Source of the DNA: VRUE01 sp963695835
Lineage (GTDB): Bacteria > Actinomycetota > Thermoleophilia > Solirubrobacterales > 70-9
Assembly: GCA_963695835.1 (NCBI GenBank)
Contig: CAVOHR010000003.1
Location: 372,001 to 436,000 of the forward strand
Direction: 5' to 3'
DNA: 64,000 nt
Shown here: one piece after another, positions 33,393 through 42,023 of the stretch
How the letters are laid out: the number at the start of each line of letters is the position of its first letter
Position numbering within the stretch: position 1 is the stretch's first letter
Made by a program: the position numbers and the translations under genes
The notes under the pieces: generated by a model
The model's database searches: none
The model's input: the letters and a program-made list of their open reading frames with translations, nothing else
Told to the model about the DNA's origin: nothing

Positions 33393-34003
33393 ACGATCAG
33401 CGACTCTCGAAGGGCGATCGCCACCGCGTGGGTCCGGTTGCGGGCGCCGAGGCGGGCGAGGGCGTGCTTGGTGTGGGTCTTGATCGTTTCCTCGCTGAGG
33501 TCGAGCTCGCGGGCGGCGACGGTGGTCGACTCGCCGTCGGCGAGGAGCTGGAGGATCTCGCGCTGACGGTGGGTCAGCTTGCCGCGACTGCCTTTGGGTG
33601 GGACGGCGGGGTCGACGAATTGCTCCTGCGCCAGCGCGGCGCGGACCGCGCGCATCATCTCCTCCGCCCGCGCGGTGCGGGCGACGTAGGCGGTGGCGCC
33701 GGCTTGCAGGGCGGCCACCGCAAGGTGGCGCTCGGCCCGATCGCCGTGGGCGACGATCCCGAGCGAGGGGGCGGCGCGGCGCAGCTCGCGGATCGCCTCG
33801 TCGGCGCTCGGCGCTGCGTCACCCGGATCGCAGCGCAGGTCGACGACGGCGACGTCGATATTGCCGACGTCGCGGATCAGCTCGATCGCCTCGCTGCGGC
33901 TGGCGCTCTCCTCGATCTCGAAGTCGCCGGCCAGGGTCTGGCGCACGCCGAGCCTGACCAGCGGGTGAGGGTCGATCACAAGGCAGTGTGGACGCTCGCT
34001 CAG
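33389..34003 (-). CDS. LuxR/NarL-type response regulator with degenerate receiver
   Basis: The receiver-like domain has VVDLRC at the phosphorylation strand, and the LuxR domain has LTHRQREILQLLADGES and EETIKTHTKHALARLG. The first strand reads CLVIDPHPLV, with one acidic residue instead of the usual pair. That strand is complete only if translation starts at CTG 34003; the nearest normal start, GTG 33979, cuts it off. An in-frame TAG within the TAGGAT box rules out anything further upstream. CTG is therefore proposed (204 residues; 196 with GTG). No kinase is adjacent. Confidence 0.8.
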   Translation of the reverse strand: MSERPHCLVIDPHPLVRLGVRQTLAGDFEIEESASRSEAIELIRDVGNIDVAVVDLRCDPGDAAPSADEAIRELRRAAPSLGIVAHGDRAERHLAVAALQAGATAYVARTARAEEMMRAVRAALAQEQFVDPAVPPKGSRGKLTHRQREILQLLADGESTTVAARELDLSEETIKTHTKHALARLGARNRTHAVAIALRESLIV

Positions 34004-34012
34004 GACCGCCCG

Positions 34013-34018
34013 ATCCTA
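34013..34018 (-). promoter_or_regulatory. candidate -10 (TAGGAT) for the LuxR-type regulator
   Basis: On the reverse strand TAGGAT is 9 nt before CTG 34003 and 33 nt before GTG 33979. The spacing favours the CTG start if the gene is leaderless. Confidence 0.35.
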
Positions 34019-34042
34019 ACCCAGCCGGTCCGGGTCGTGCGG

Positions 34043-34048
34043 TAGAAA
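34043..34048 (+). promoter_or_regulatory. candidate -10 (TAGAAA) for rrf2-cysK-cysE
   Basis: TAGAAA lies 7 nt before the GTG start of the Rrf2 gene. The overlapping GAAAGGA could instead serve as a Shine-Dalgarno sequence. Confidence 0.35.
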
Positions 34049-34055
34049 GGACTTC

Positions 34056-34454
34056 GTGATCTCCATTACCTCGAAGTCCCGCTACGCGGTCGTCGCGATG
34101 GCCGAGCTGGCCCGCTCGGGCGAGCGGCCGGTGCCGATCAAGGAGCTGGCCGAGCGCCGCGCGATTCCCGAGCAGTTCCTCGAGCAGCTCTTCTCGACCC
34201 TGCGCCGGGCCGGCCTGCTGACCAGCCACCGCGGGATGAAGGGTGGCTACACGCTCTCCCGCCCGGCCGACGAGATCACCGTGCTCGAGGTCGTGCAGAC
34301 GCTCGACGGCAAGGTCGGCCAGGAGGCCGACGAGGCGGGCGGCATCTGGGCCGAGGGCGTCACCGCCCTGCGCAAGGTCTTCGGCCAGACGACGATCGCC
34401 GAAGTGGCCCGGCGCGAGCTCGAAGAGGCCGGCTCGGGGACGTACTTCATCTGA
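34056..34454 (+). CDS. Rrf2-family transcriptional regulator (CymR-like)
   Basis: The 132-residue winged-helix protein starts with MISITSKSRYAVVAMAELA and has the recognition region AIPEQFLEQLFSTLRRAGLL and RGMKGGYTLSRP. It contains no cysteine at all, so it cannot hold the iron-sulfur cluster of IscR or NsrR. It overlaps cysK by one base, and cysE follows, so it probably controls cysteine synthesis in the way CymR does. A direct interaction with CysK, known for CymR in Bacillus and Staphylococcus, is possible but only inferred here. Confidence 0.9.
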   Translation: MISITSKSRYAVVAMAELARSGERPVPIKELAERRAIPEQFLEQLFSTLRRAGLLTSHRGMKGGYTLSRPADEITVLEVVQTLDGKVGQEADEAGGIWAEGVTALRKVFGQTTIAEVARRELEEAGSGTYFI

Positions 34455-35377
34455 TGAGGATCGCGACGGAGGCTTCGGCGACGGTCGGCGATACGCCCTT
34501 GGTCGCGCTGCGGCGGCTGGGGGAGGGACTCGGGGCGGAGGTCTGCGCCAAGCTCGAGTACTTCAGCCCCGGCGGCTCGGTCAAGGACCGGATCGGGGTG
34601 GCGATGATCGACGCGGCGGAGCGGGACGGGCTGATCGAGCGGGGGCGCTCGGTGATCGTCGAGCCGACCAGTGGGAACACCGGGATCGCTCTGGCGATGG
34701 TCTGCGCGGCGCGCGGCTACGAGCTGATCCTGACGCTGCCGGAGGGGATGAGCCGCGAGCGGGCGAAGCTGCTGCGCGCCTACGGCGCCGAGGTGCGGGA
34801 GACGCCCTCGCTGGGCGGGATGGGCGAGGCGGTCGAGCTGGCGGAGGAGATCCGCGAGCAGCGCAGGGGCTTCATGCCGCAGCAGTTCTCCAACCCCGCC
34901 AACCCCGAAGCGCACCGCCGCACCACCGCGGAGGAGATCTGGCGCGACTGCGACGGCGAGGTCGGCGCCTTCGTCGCCGGGGTCGGCACCGGGGGGACGA
35001 TCAGCGGCGTCGGCGCGATGCTGCGCGAGCGCAGCCCGGAGACGCTGGTCGTCGCGGTCGAGCCGGCGAGCTCGCCGGTGCTCTCGGGCGGCAAGCCCGG
35101 GCCGCACAAGATCCAGGGGATCGGCGCCGGCTTCGTGCCGGGCGTGCTCGACCGCTCGGTGATCGACGAGACGGTCGCCGTCTCCGACGAGGACGCGCTG
35201 GAGACGGCGCGGCTCGCCGCACGCCGCGAGGGGGTGCTGGCGGGGATCTCGGCGGGCGCCAACCTCAGTGCCGCGCTGGAGGTCGCCGGGCGGCCGGAGA
35301 TGGCCGGGAAGCGGGTTGTGACGGTGGTCTGCGACTCGGGCGAGCGCTACATGTCCCTACCCTTCTTCGCACCCTGA
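34454..35377 (+). CDS. cysK: cysteine synthase (O-acetylserine sulfhydrylase)
   Basis: PLP enzyme making cysteine from O-acetylserine and sulfide. The 307-residue protein has the PLP lysine K44 in SPGGSVKDRIG, the PTSGNTG substrate loop and the GTGGTISG phosphate-binding loop. It ends in SLPFFAP. It lies between rrf2 and cysE with one-base overlaps on both sides. Confidence 0.96.
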   Translation: MRIATEASATVGDTPLVALRRLGEGLGAEVCAKLEYFSPGGSVKDRIGVAMIDAAERDGLIERGRSVIVEPTSGNTGIALAMVCAARGYELILTLPEGMSRERAKLLRAYGAEVRETPSLGGMGEAVELAEEIREQRRGFMPQQFSNPANPEAHRRTTAEEIWRDCDGEVGAFVAGVGTGGTISGVGAMLRERSPETLVVAVEPASSPVLSGGKPGPHKIQGIGAGFVPGVLDRSVIDETVAVSDEDALETARLAARREGVLAGISAGANLSAALEVAGRPEMAGKRVVTVVCDSGERYMSLPFFAP

Positions 35378-36099
35378 TGCTCAAGCGACTACTGGAAGAG
35401 ATCGGCGCCGATGTCGCCGCCGCCCGCGACCGCGACCCGGCCGCCCAGAACGTCTCGACATTCGAGATCCTCACCGGCTGGGCGGGCGTGCAGGCGCTGC
35501 TCGCCCACCGCCTCGCCCACCGCCTGCTCGAGGCCGGTGTGCCGTTGCTGCCGCGGACGATCGCCTACCTGACCCGGGCGGTGACCGGGATCGAGATCCA
35601 CCCGGCGGCGAAGATCGGCCGCGAGCTCTTCATCGACCACGGCGCCGGCGTGGTGATCGGCGAGACGGCCGAGATCGGCCGGCGGGTGACGCTCTACCAG
35701 GGGGTGACCCTGGGCGGCACCGGCTTCCAGCGCGGCAAGCGGCACCCGACGCTGGGCGACAACGTCAGCGTCGGCTCCGGGGCAAAGTTGCTCGGCCCGA
35801 TCTCGGTCGGGGATGGAGCGAAGATCGGCGCCAACACGGTCGTCATCGAGGACGTGCCGCCCCGCTCGACCGTGGTCGGCAACCCCGGCCACCCGGTCAA
35901 GGTCGAAGGGCGCCGGGTCGAAGGGCCCGACGCCGACTGGATCCACCTGCCGGACCCGATCGCCGAGGCGATCAAGACGCTCTCGGAGCGAATCTCCCGG
36001 CTCGAGGAGCGGATCGCGGCACTCGACGGCGGCGACGGTCCCGACGGCGCTGTTGAGGAGCTGCGGCAGCGCACCGGGAGGTCCTCGGCGGGCGGTTAG
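35377..36099 (+). CDS. cysE: serine O-acetyltransferase
   Basis: Makes O-acetylserine, the CysK substrate. The 240-residue protein has a left-handed beta-helix (IHPAAKIGRELFIDHGAGVV, IGETAEIG, GGTGFQRGKRHPTLGDNV) with the catalytic His in DHGAG. The C-terminal tail is longer than in minimal forms, with a predicted coiled-coil (LSERISRLEERIAAL) and a hydrophilic end. ATG 35377 overlaps the cysK stop. The tail may affect complex formation with CysK. Confidence 0.95.
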   Translation: MLKRLLEEIGADVAAARDRDPAAQNVSTFEILTGWAGVQALLAHRLAHRLLEAGVPLLPRTIAYLTRAVTGIEIHPAAKIGRELFIDHGAGVVIGETAEIGRRVTLYQGVTLGGTGFQRGKRHPTLGDNVSVGSGAKLLGPISVGDGAKIGANTVVIEDVPPRSTVVGNPGHPVKVEGRRVEGPDADWIHLPDPIAEAIKTLSERISRLEERIAALDGGDGPDGAVEELRQRTGRSSAGG

Positions 36100-36127
36100 C
36101 CGGCTCTCGGTCAGCCGACCTCGTCTC

Positions 36128-36133
36128 TATGCT
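36128..36133 (+). promoter_or_regulatory. candidate -10 (TATGCT) for pcrA
   Basis: TATGCT is followed by 7 nt and GTG 36141. The hexamer contains the alternative ATG (36129), which argues that this ATG is promoter rather than start. Confidence 0.45.
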
Positions 36134-36140
36134 CGGACGC

Positions 36141-38378
36141 GTGCTTCAGGAGAGCGATCCGGACACCGCGCAGCATGCGGACGGGCTCGGAGCTGCACCG
36201 ACCGAGCCGGGCGCTGACCGCGCCGAGCGCCTGCTCGCCGAGCTGAACCCGCCCCAGCGCGAGGCGGTCCGCCACGGCGAGGGGCCGCTGCTGGTCCTGG
36301 CCGGTGCCGGCTCGGGCAAGACCAGGGTGCTGACCCACCGGATCGCCTACCTGCTGGCGACCGGCGCGGCGCGGCCGGGCGAGATCCTGGCGATCACCTT
36401 CACCAACAAAGCGGCGAACGAGATGCGCGAGCGGGTCGAGGCGCTGGTCGGCCGCTCGGCGCGGGCGATGTGGGTGACGACCTTCCACTCGGCCTGCGCG
36501 CGGATGCTGCGCGCCGACGCCGAGCGGCTCGGCTACTCGCGCGGCTTCACGATCTACGACGAGGCGGACTCGCTGCGGATGCTGAAACGGGCGATGGAGG
36601 AGCTGCACGTCGACCCCAAGCGCTACCCGCCCCGCTCGATCCGCGCGCAGATCTCCGGCGCCAAGAACCAGCTGGTCGAGGTCACCGGGGAGGTCTACGC
36701 CGAGGTAGCGGCGCTCTACGAGAAGCGGATGCTCGAGGCCAACGCGATGGACTTCGACGACCTGCTGGTGTGCACGGTCAACGCCCTGGAGCTGTTCGAG
36801 GAGGTGCGCGAGCGCTGGCGCCGCAGCTTCCGCCACGTCCTCGTCGACGAGTACCAGGACACCAACCACGCCCAGTACCGGCTGCTGCAGCTGCTGACCG
36901 CGGAGCACGGCAACCTGATGGTCGTCGGCGACGAGGATCAGTCGGTCTACGGGTTCCGGCACGCCGACATCCGCAACATCCTCGACTTCGAGCGCGACTT
37001 CCCCGAGGCCGCGGTGGTCAAGCTCGAGCAGAACTACCGCTCGACGCAGACGATCCTCTCGGCCGCCAACGCGGTGGTCGAGCGCAATCGCGAGCGGCGG
37101 CCGAAGAGGCTCTGGACCGAGGACAGCGGGGGGGAGCCGCTGCAGCTGGCCGAGCTCACCGACGAGCACGAAGAGGCGCGCTGGGTGGGCGGTGAGATCG
37201 AGCGCCTCGGCGACGAGGAGGGGGTGCGGCGCGAGGACGTCGCGGTCTTCTACCGGACCAACGCGATGAGCCGGGTGCTGGAGGACACCCTGAAGCGATT
37301 CGACGTGCCCTACCAGGTGATCGGCGGCACCAAGTTCTACGAGCGAGCCGAGACCAAGGACGCGATCGCCTACCTCAGCCTGCTGGCGAACCCGGCCGAC
37401 CAGATCTCCTTCTCGCGCATCGTCAACTCGCCGCGACGGGGGATCGGCAAGACCAGCCTGGGCCGGCTCGCCGCCTACGCGAACACCACCGGCTTGACGA
37501 TCTGGGAGGCGATCGAGCGCGCCGAGGAGGTGCCGAGCCTCGGCGCGGCGGCGATCAAGGCGGTCTCGCGGTTCTTCGAGACGATGGACGGGCTCCGCAC
37601 CCGCACCGAAGAAGCCTCGTCGGTTGCGGGGCTGCTGGAGGCGGTCCTGCGCGAGACGGGATACATGGAGGCGCTCTCGGCCGAGCGCACGGTCGAGGCC
37701 GAAGGGCGTGCCGAGAACCTCGAGGCGCTGATCGAGGGCGCCGCCGAGTTCGACCGCGAGCGCGAGGTCGAGGGCGAGAGCGAGGGGTCGCCGCTGGAGG
37801 GATACCTGCAGCAGATCTCGCTCTACAACGACCAGGACTCGCTCGAGGACGAGGAGGAGCAGATCACCCTGATGACGCTGCACAACGCGAAGGGGCTCGA
37901 GTACGGCACGGTCTTCGTCGTCGGCTGCGAGGACGGCTCCTTTCCGCATATGCGAGCGCTCGAAGAGGGGGGCGAAGAAGAGGAGCGCCGCCTTTGCTAC
38001 GTCGCGATAACCCGCGCGCGTCGCCGCCTCTACATGACCTGGGCGCGTCGACGGCGACTCTTCGGGCGGGACGAGGAAAACCTTCCGTCGCGTTTCGTGG
38101 ACGAGTTGCCCGCCGAGCTGGTCGAGTACCGCCAGAAATCGCGCGCCGGCGGGGGAATGACCTGGAACGCCCCGGAGCCGGCGGCGGGCGCCGACCCGGC
38201 CCAGCCGGTCACCCCGAGCCCGGTGTTGGAGATGGCGGTGGGCGACGACGTAGTCCACGCGATGTTCGGAGACGGGGTCGTCACCGGTGTCGAGCCGGAC
38301 GGCATCGTCGTCCGCTTCGCCGGCGACGGCAGCGAGCGCAAGCTGATGGCCGACTACGCGCCGATCCGGCGGCGGTAG
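36141..38378 (+). CDS. pcrA: ATP-dependent DNA helicase PcrA/UvrD
   Basis: Superfamily 1 3'-to-5' helicase in repair and replication restart. The 745-residue protein has the Q-motif LNPPQREAVRH, Walker A GAGSGKTRVLTHR, VDEYQDTNHAQY, VVGDEDQSVYGFRHAD, the C-terminal helicase motif LMTLHNAKGLEY and VAITRARRRLY, and a PcrA-type C-terminal Tudor-like domain (VGDDVVHAMFGDGVVTGV). GTG 36141 is preferred over ATG 36129 because of the -10 spacing. Confidence 0.95.
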   Translation: MLQESDPDTAQHADGLGAAPTEPGADRAERLLAELNPPQREAVRHGEGPLLVLAGAGSGKTRVLTHRIAYLLATGAARPGEILAITFTNKAANEMRERVEALVGRSARAMWVTTFHSACARMLRADAERLGYSRGFTIYDEADSLRMLKRAMEELHVDPKRYPPRSIRAQISGAKNQLVEVTGEVYAEVAALYEKRMLEANAMDFDDLLVCTVNALELFEEVRERWRRSFRHVLVDEYQDTNHAQYRLLQLLTAEHGNLMVVGDEDQSVYGFRHADIRNILDFERDFPEAAVVKLEQNYRSTQTILSAANAVVERNRERRPKRLWTEDSGGEPLQLAELTDEHEEARWVGGEIERLGDEEGVRREDVAVFYRTNAMSRVLEDTLKRFDVPYQVIGGTKFYERAETKDAIAYLSLLANPADQISFSRIVNSPRRGIGKTSLGRLAAYANTTGLTIWEAIERAEEVPSLGAAAIKAVSRFFETMDGLRTRTEEASSVAGLLEAVLRETGYMEALSAERTVEAEGRAENLEALIEGAAEFDREREVEGESEGSPLEGYLQQISLYNDQDSLEDEEEQITLMTLHNAKGLEYGTVFVVGCEDGSFPHMRALEEGGEEEERRLCYVAITRARRRLYMTWARRRRLFGRDEENLPSRFVDELPAELVEYRQKSRAGGGMTWNAPEPAAGADPAQPVTPSPVLEMAVGDDVVHAMFGDGVVTGVEPDGIVVRFAGDGSERKLMADYAPIRRR

Positions 38379-38381
38379 CGC

Positions 38382-39221
38382 GTGGCGGCGCGGATCATCG
38401 ACGGCAAGGCGGTCGCCGCGCGGCTGCGCGAGCGGGTCCGCGAGGAAGTCGCTGCGCTGCCCTCGCCGCCCGGCCTGGCGACGATCCTGGTCGGCGACGA
38501 CCCCGCCTCGACGGTCTACGTGCGGATGAAGCGCGAGGACTCGGCCGAGGTCGGGATCGAGTCCTTCCACCACGAGCCCGACGGGAACGCGACCCAGGAG
38601 GAGATCGCGGCGCTGATCGAAGCGCTCAACGCCGACGAGCGGGTGCACGGCATCCTCCTCCAGCTGCCGCTGCCGGACCAGCTCGACCAGGACCCGCTGA
38701 TCTCGCTGATCGACCCGGCCAAGGACGTCGACGGCCTCACCCCGATCAACGCCGGTCTGCTGGTCCAGGGCCGGCCGGAGGCGATCGCGCCCTGCACGCC
38801 GGCCGGCGTGATGGTGCTGCTGGAGGAGGCCGGGGTGGAGCTGGAGGGGGCGCGCGCGGTGGTGATCGGCCGCTCGATCCTGGTCGGCAAGCCGCTGGCG
38901 GCGCTGCTGCTGGCCGCGAACGCGACCGTCACCCATTGCCACTCGCGCACCCGCGACCTGGCGGCGGTCTGCCGCGAGGCGGACGTGCTGGTCGCCGCCG
39001 CGGGGATGCCCGGCCTGGTCGGCGCGGAGATGGTGCGCGAGGGGGCGACGGTGATCGACGTCGGCACCAACCGGGTCGACGGCAAGCTGGTCGGCGACGT
39101 CGACTTCGAGGCGGTCCGCGAGCGGGCGGCGGCGATCACCCCGGTGCCGGGCGGGGTCGGGCCGATGACCCGGGCGATGCTGCTGGTCAACACCCTGAGG
39201 GCTGCCCGGTGGCAAAGCTGA
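38382..39221 (+). CDS. folD: methylenetetrahydrofolate dehydrogenase / cyclohydrolase
   Basis: Interconverts methylene-, methenyl- and formyl-tetrahydrofolate. The 279-residue protein has the catalytic Tyr/Lys region STVYVRMKRED, the motif GILLQLPLP, DVDGLTPINAG and the NADP-binding VIGRSILVGKPLA with TVTHCHSRT. It starts with GTG three bases after pcrA and overlaps the next membrane gene by 13 bases. Confidence 0.96.
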   Translation: MAARIIDGKAVAARLRERVREEVAALPSPPGLATILVGDDPASTVYVRMKREDSAEVGIESFHHEPDGNATQEEIAALIEALNADERVHGILLQLPLPDQLDQDPLISLIDPAKDVDGLTPINAGLLVQGRPEAIAPCTPAGVMVLLEEAGVELEGARAVVIGRSILVGKPLAALLLAANATVTHCHSRTRDLAAVCREADVLVAAAGMPGLVGAEMVREGATVIDVGTNRVDGKLVGDVDFEAVRERAAAITPVPGGVGPMTRAMLLVNTLRAARWQS

Positions 39222-39685
39222 GCGGTGGAGAGAGGGTCTCGGCGGTCTCCGCGATCCTCCTCTTCGCCTTCATGTTCCTCGACTGGTTCGGCGCCAAGGT
39301 CTCCGGCGTCCCCGGCTTCACCGGGTCCGCCGGCGGCGGCAGCGCCTGGCAGACGCTCGACCTGATCCCGGTCTTCCTGATGCTGGCGATCGTCGCCGCG
39401 CTCGGGGTGGCGCTCGTCCGCCTCACCGACGCCGAGCTCGAGCCGGCGGTCCCGCTGAACGCGATCGTCGCCGCGGTCGGCGCCCTCGCGGTGCTGCTGG
39501 TCCTGTTCCGGATCGTCGACCCGCCGGGCGTCGGCAGCCTGGACGGGGTCCCGGTCGACGTCACCCCGCAGCTCGGCATCTTCCTCGGCCTGGCCGCCGC
39601 CGCCGGAATCGCCTACGGCGGCTACAGCGCGATGCGCGAGGAAGGCCTGACCTTCGGCGAGGTCGGCGACCGGTTATCCGAGTAG
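39209..39685 (+). CDS. four-helix membrane protein of unknown function
   Basis: The 158-residue product has hydrophobic segments at about 12-27, 50-71, 81-103 and 120-143, so four membrane helices are likely, with GAKVSGVPGFTGSAGGGS in the first outer loop. GTG 39209 overlaps the folD end by 13 bases, indicating coupling. Its 3' end overlaps the convergent oxidoreductase gene by 12 bases. The sequence is typical of small actinobacterial membrane proteins without a named family. Confidence 0.8.
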   Translation: MAKLSGGERVSAVSAILLFAFMFLDWFGAKVSGVPGFTGSAGGGSAWQTLDLIPVFLMLAIVAALGVALVRLTDAELEPAVPLNAIVAAVGALAVLLVLFRIVDPPGVGSLDGVPVDVTPQLGIFLGLAAAAGIAYGGYSAMREEGLTFGEVGDRLSE

Positions 39686-41521
39686 GCCGGCGGCCACTCT
39701 CTTCGCGAAGGCGACGATCGTCATCATCGGGTTGACGCCGACCGAGGTGGGGAAGAGCGAGGCGTCGGCGACGAAGAGGCCGTCGACTCCGTGGACCGAG
39801 CCGTCGGCGGCGCAGACTCCCTCGCCCGGCGCGGCGATGCGGGCGCTGCCCATCGGGTGGAAGGCCTCGAGGTGCAGCTCGGACGGCTTGAGGGATGTCG
39901 CCTCGAACCCGGCGAGGTCGGCGGGGCGCAGCAGCGGCACGCGGCCGATGTTCGGGTAGACCTCGCTCGCCCCGGCGGCGAAGTGGACCTCGGCGGCGCG
40001 GGCGATCCCGAAGGCGAGCCGGGCGGCGTCCTCGGCGCTGAGCGTGTAGGTGACGCGCAGCGAGCCGTCGCCGGCGAGGCCGACGCGGCCCGAGGACTCG
40101 TCGGAGAGGTGGACGCCGATCGAGCCGATCCGGCTGTAGCCGAGGATCGCCTCCTGGTGCTCGCGGCCGGAGCCGAGCAGCCAGGCGCCGCCGAAGGAAA
40201 GCGGCGTGAAGGTCGCCTCGAGCAGGATCCGCTCGCGCTCCCACTCGTCGACGTAGTAGCTCTGCATCACCCCCTCCCAGCCGCGCACCTCCTGCTCGTA
40301 GCGGGCGCCGACCCAGCAGGCGGGGTGGATGTGGAGGCTGCGGCCGACCTGGCGCCCGCCGAGGCCGGAGCGCAGCAGCAGCTCCGGCGTGCCGAAGGCG
40401 CCCCCGGCGGCGATCGTCGCCAGGCGGGCGCGGACCGTGTAGCCGCCGGCGCAGCGGACGCCGGCCGCGCGGCCGTCCTCGACGATCACCCGGCGCGCCT
40501 CGACCCCGGTGCGCAGCCGCGCCCCGGCGGCGACCGCGCGCGGAAGGTAGCTGACGTGCATGCCGCGCTTGGCGTCGATCCGGCAGCCGAAGGGGCAGGA
40601 GCTGCACTGCACGCAGCTGCCGGCGTTGCGCGAGATCGGACCGCCGCTGGCCCCGATCGCTTCGGCCCCCTCCATCGCCAGCTGGCCGTTGCGGCCCATC
40701 CGCTCGGGGTCGAGCGGCGTCACCCGCAGGAACTCCTCGGCCTCGGCGAAGTCGGGCGCCAGCTCGCCGGCCCAGGCGATGCCGTAGCGCTCGCGCCAGT
40801 GCTCGAGCACCGGGTCCGGCGCGCGGAAGCAGGTGCCGGAGTTGACCACGGTGGTGCCGCCGACGGTCCGCCCGACCGGCACCGGGATCGACGGCTTACC
40901 CTCGGCGATCGTCAGGCCGCCGTCGCGGTAGAGCGAAACGATCGCCTCGAGCGGGTCGTCCGGATAGCTGTCGCGCTCGAAGCTCTGGCCGGCCTCGAGC
41001 ACGATCACGTCGAGGCCCGCCTCGGCCAGCGTCGCGGCGGCGACCGCGCCGCCGGCGCCCGAGCCGACGATGACGACGTCGCATTCCTCGCCCTCGCCGG
41101 GGGGGCTGGTGTCGCCCAGCGACCCCGCCGGCTCGGGCAGCGAGCCGTCGCCGAGGCGGCAGCTCGTCTCCAGCCCGAGCCGGGCTTCGACCCGCGGGTC
41201 GATCGCGTAGCCGAGCGTGGTGAAGGTCTTCGCCATCATCAGCAGCTCGTGGTAGAGGCCGAAGCGGGAGGCCTCCATGCGCTGAAGGAAGTCTTCGCGC
41301 GCCGCCAGGTCGAGGCGGCTGAAGCGCCAGGGGAAGGGGAGCCACTCGAAGGCGCGCAGGCCGAGCCTGATCCGGGCCAGCATCCGCGGCGAGAGCGAGC
41401 GGAGCAACTCGGAGACCGGTCCGGAGACGTCGACCTCGCGCTCGGCGGCGGGCAGCCCGTCGAGAGCCGGGGCCATCGCCTCGCAGATCGCGCTCAGGGT
41501 TCGCTGCTCGGCGGTCGACAG
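39674..41521 (-). CDS. GMC-family FAD-dependent oxidoreductase
   Basis: The protein (about 615 residues) has an N-terminal helical region, the FAD-binding motif VVIVGSGAGG (near residue 150), a Cys cluster in CVQCSSCPFGC and the GMC C-terminal catalytic residues in FHPMGSARI and VGVNPMMTIVAF. This resembles long-chain alcohol or sterol-type GMC enzymes. The family's first helix (LSTAEQRTLSAICEAM) lies upstream of the first ATG (41476), and a TGA blocks extension beyond 41540. The only upstream start that keeps the helix is CTG 41521, proposed here with caution. The upstream membrane gene ends in the same frame. Confidence 0.88.
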   Translation of the reverse strand: MSTAEQRTLSAICEAMAPALDGLPAAEREVDVSGPVSELLRSLSPRMLARIRLGLRAFEWLPFPWRFSRLDLAAREDFLQRMEASRFGLYHELLMMAKTFTTLGYAIDPRVEARLGLETSCRLGDGSLPEPAGSLGDTSPPGEGEECDVVIVGSGAGGAVAAATLAEAGLDVIVLEAGQSFERDSYPDDPLEAIVSLYRDGGLTIAEGKPSIPVPVGRTVGGTTVVNSGTCFRAPDPVLEHWRERYGIAWAGELAPDFAEAEEFLRVTPLDPERMGRNGQLAMEGAEAIGASGGPISRNAGSCVQCSSCPFGCRIDAKRGMHVSYLPRAVAAGARLRTGVEARRVIVEDGRAAGVRCAGGYTVRARLATIAAGGAFGTPELLLRSGLGGRQVGRSLHIHPACWVGARYEQEVRGWEGVMQSYYVDEWERERILLEATFTPLSFGGAWLLGSGREHQEAILGYSRIGSIGVHLSDESSGRVGLAGDGSLRVTYTLSAEDAARLAFGIARAAEVHFAAGASEVYPNIGRVPLLRPADLAGFEATSLKPSELHLEAFHPMGSARIAAPGEGVCAADGSVHGVDGLFVADASLFPTSVGVNPMMTIVAFAKRVAAGLLG

Positions 41522-41536
41522 CCCCGGCGGGCGCTG

Positions 41537-41980
41537 TCAGCCGGGAGCGGCCGGGCGTCCGATGCGGCCGGCCAGCGACCAGAGCCAGAGCGAGGCGACG
41601 GCGAGGAAGCCGTCGACGAGGAAGTTGAGCAGGTAGATGAAGACGTGCTGGTCGAGCAGGTAGAAGCCGAGCGAGCCGAGCGAGGAGGCGGTCTTGCCCA
41701 CCGCGAGGACGAGGATCAGCGGTCGGTAGCGGACGACGTCGGCCTGGGCGACGACGCAGATGCCGGTGATCACCACCATGTAGGCGAAGGCGAGCGCCAG
41801 CCAGAGGTCCTCCTGGGTGTGCGGCGCGCGCGGGAAGCTGCCGATCGAGTCGCCGAGGTCGGAGACTACGTCGAGGACGCCGCTGGGGACGGCGATGAAG
41901 AGGATGCCGACGACGGCGAAGCTGAGCGCCATCAGGCGCAAGCTCAGGACGACGAACCGCTCGGCAGTGTGCCCCCGCAT
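41537..41980 (-). CDS. small membrane protein, four predicted helices
   Basis: The 147-residue product has hydrophobic segments in LMALSFAVVGILFIAV, WLALAFAYMVVITGICVV, LILVLAVGKTASSLGSLGFY and FIYLLNFLVDGFLAVASLWL. It has no recognisable catalytic motif. It is just upstream of the GMC oxidoreductase gene on the same strand and probably cotranscribed; a membrane partner for that enzyme is possible but unproven. A TATTGT hexamer 8 nt before ATG 41980 suggests a leaderless message, diverging from gatC. Confidence 0.8.
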   Translation of the reverse strand: MRGHTAERFVVLSLRLMALSFAVVGILFIAVPSGVLDVVSDLGDSIGSFPRAPHTQEDLWLALAFAYMVVITGICVVAQADVVRYRPLILVLAVGKTASSLGSLGFYLLDQHVFIYLLNFLVDGFLAVASLWLWSLAGRIGRPAAPG

Positions 41981-41988
41981 CTCCGGGC

Positions 41989-41994
41989 ACAATA
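41989..41994 (-). promoter_or_regulatory. candidate -10 (TATTGT) for the membrane protein / GMC operon
   Basis: On the reverse strand TATTGT is 8 nt before ATG 41980. It diverges from the gatC -10, whose nearest edge is 16 bp away. Confidence 0.5.
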
Positions 41995-42010
41995 ACCGGC
42001 TGGGCAGCCA

Positions 42011-42016
42011 TACAAT
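42011..42016 (+). promoter_or_regulatory. candidate -10 (TACAAT) for gatCAB
   Basis: TACAAT, a near-consensus -10, lies exactly 7 nt before the gatC ATG with no Shine-Dalgarno between them. Confidence 0.6.
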
Positions 42017-42023
42017 CCCGCGC

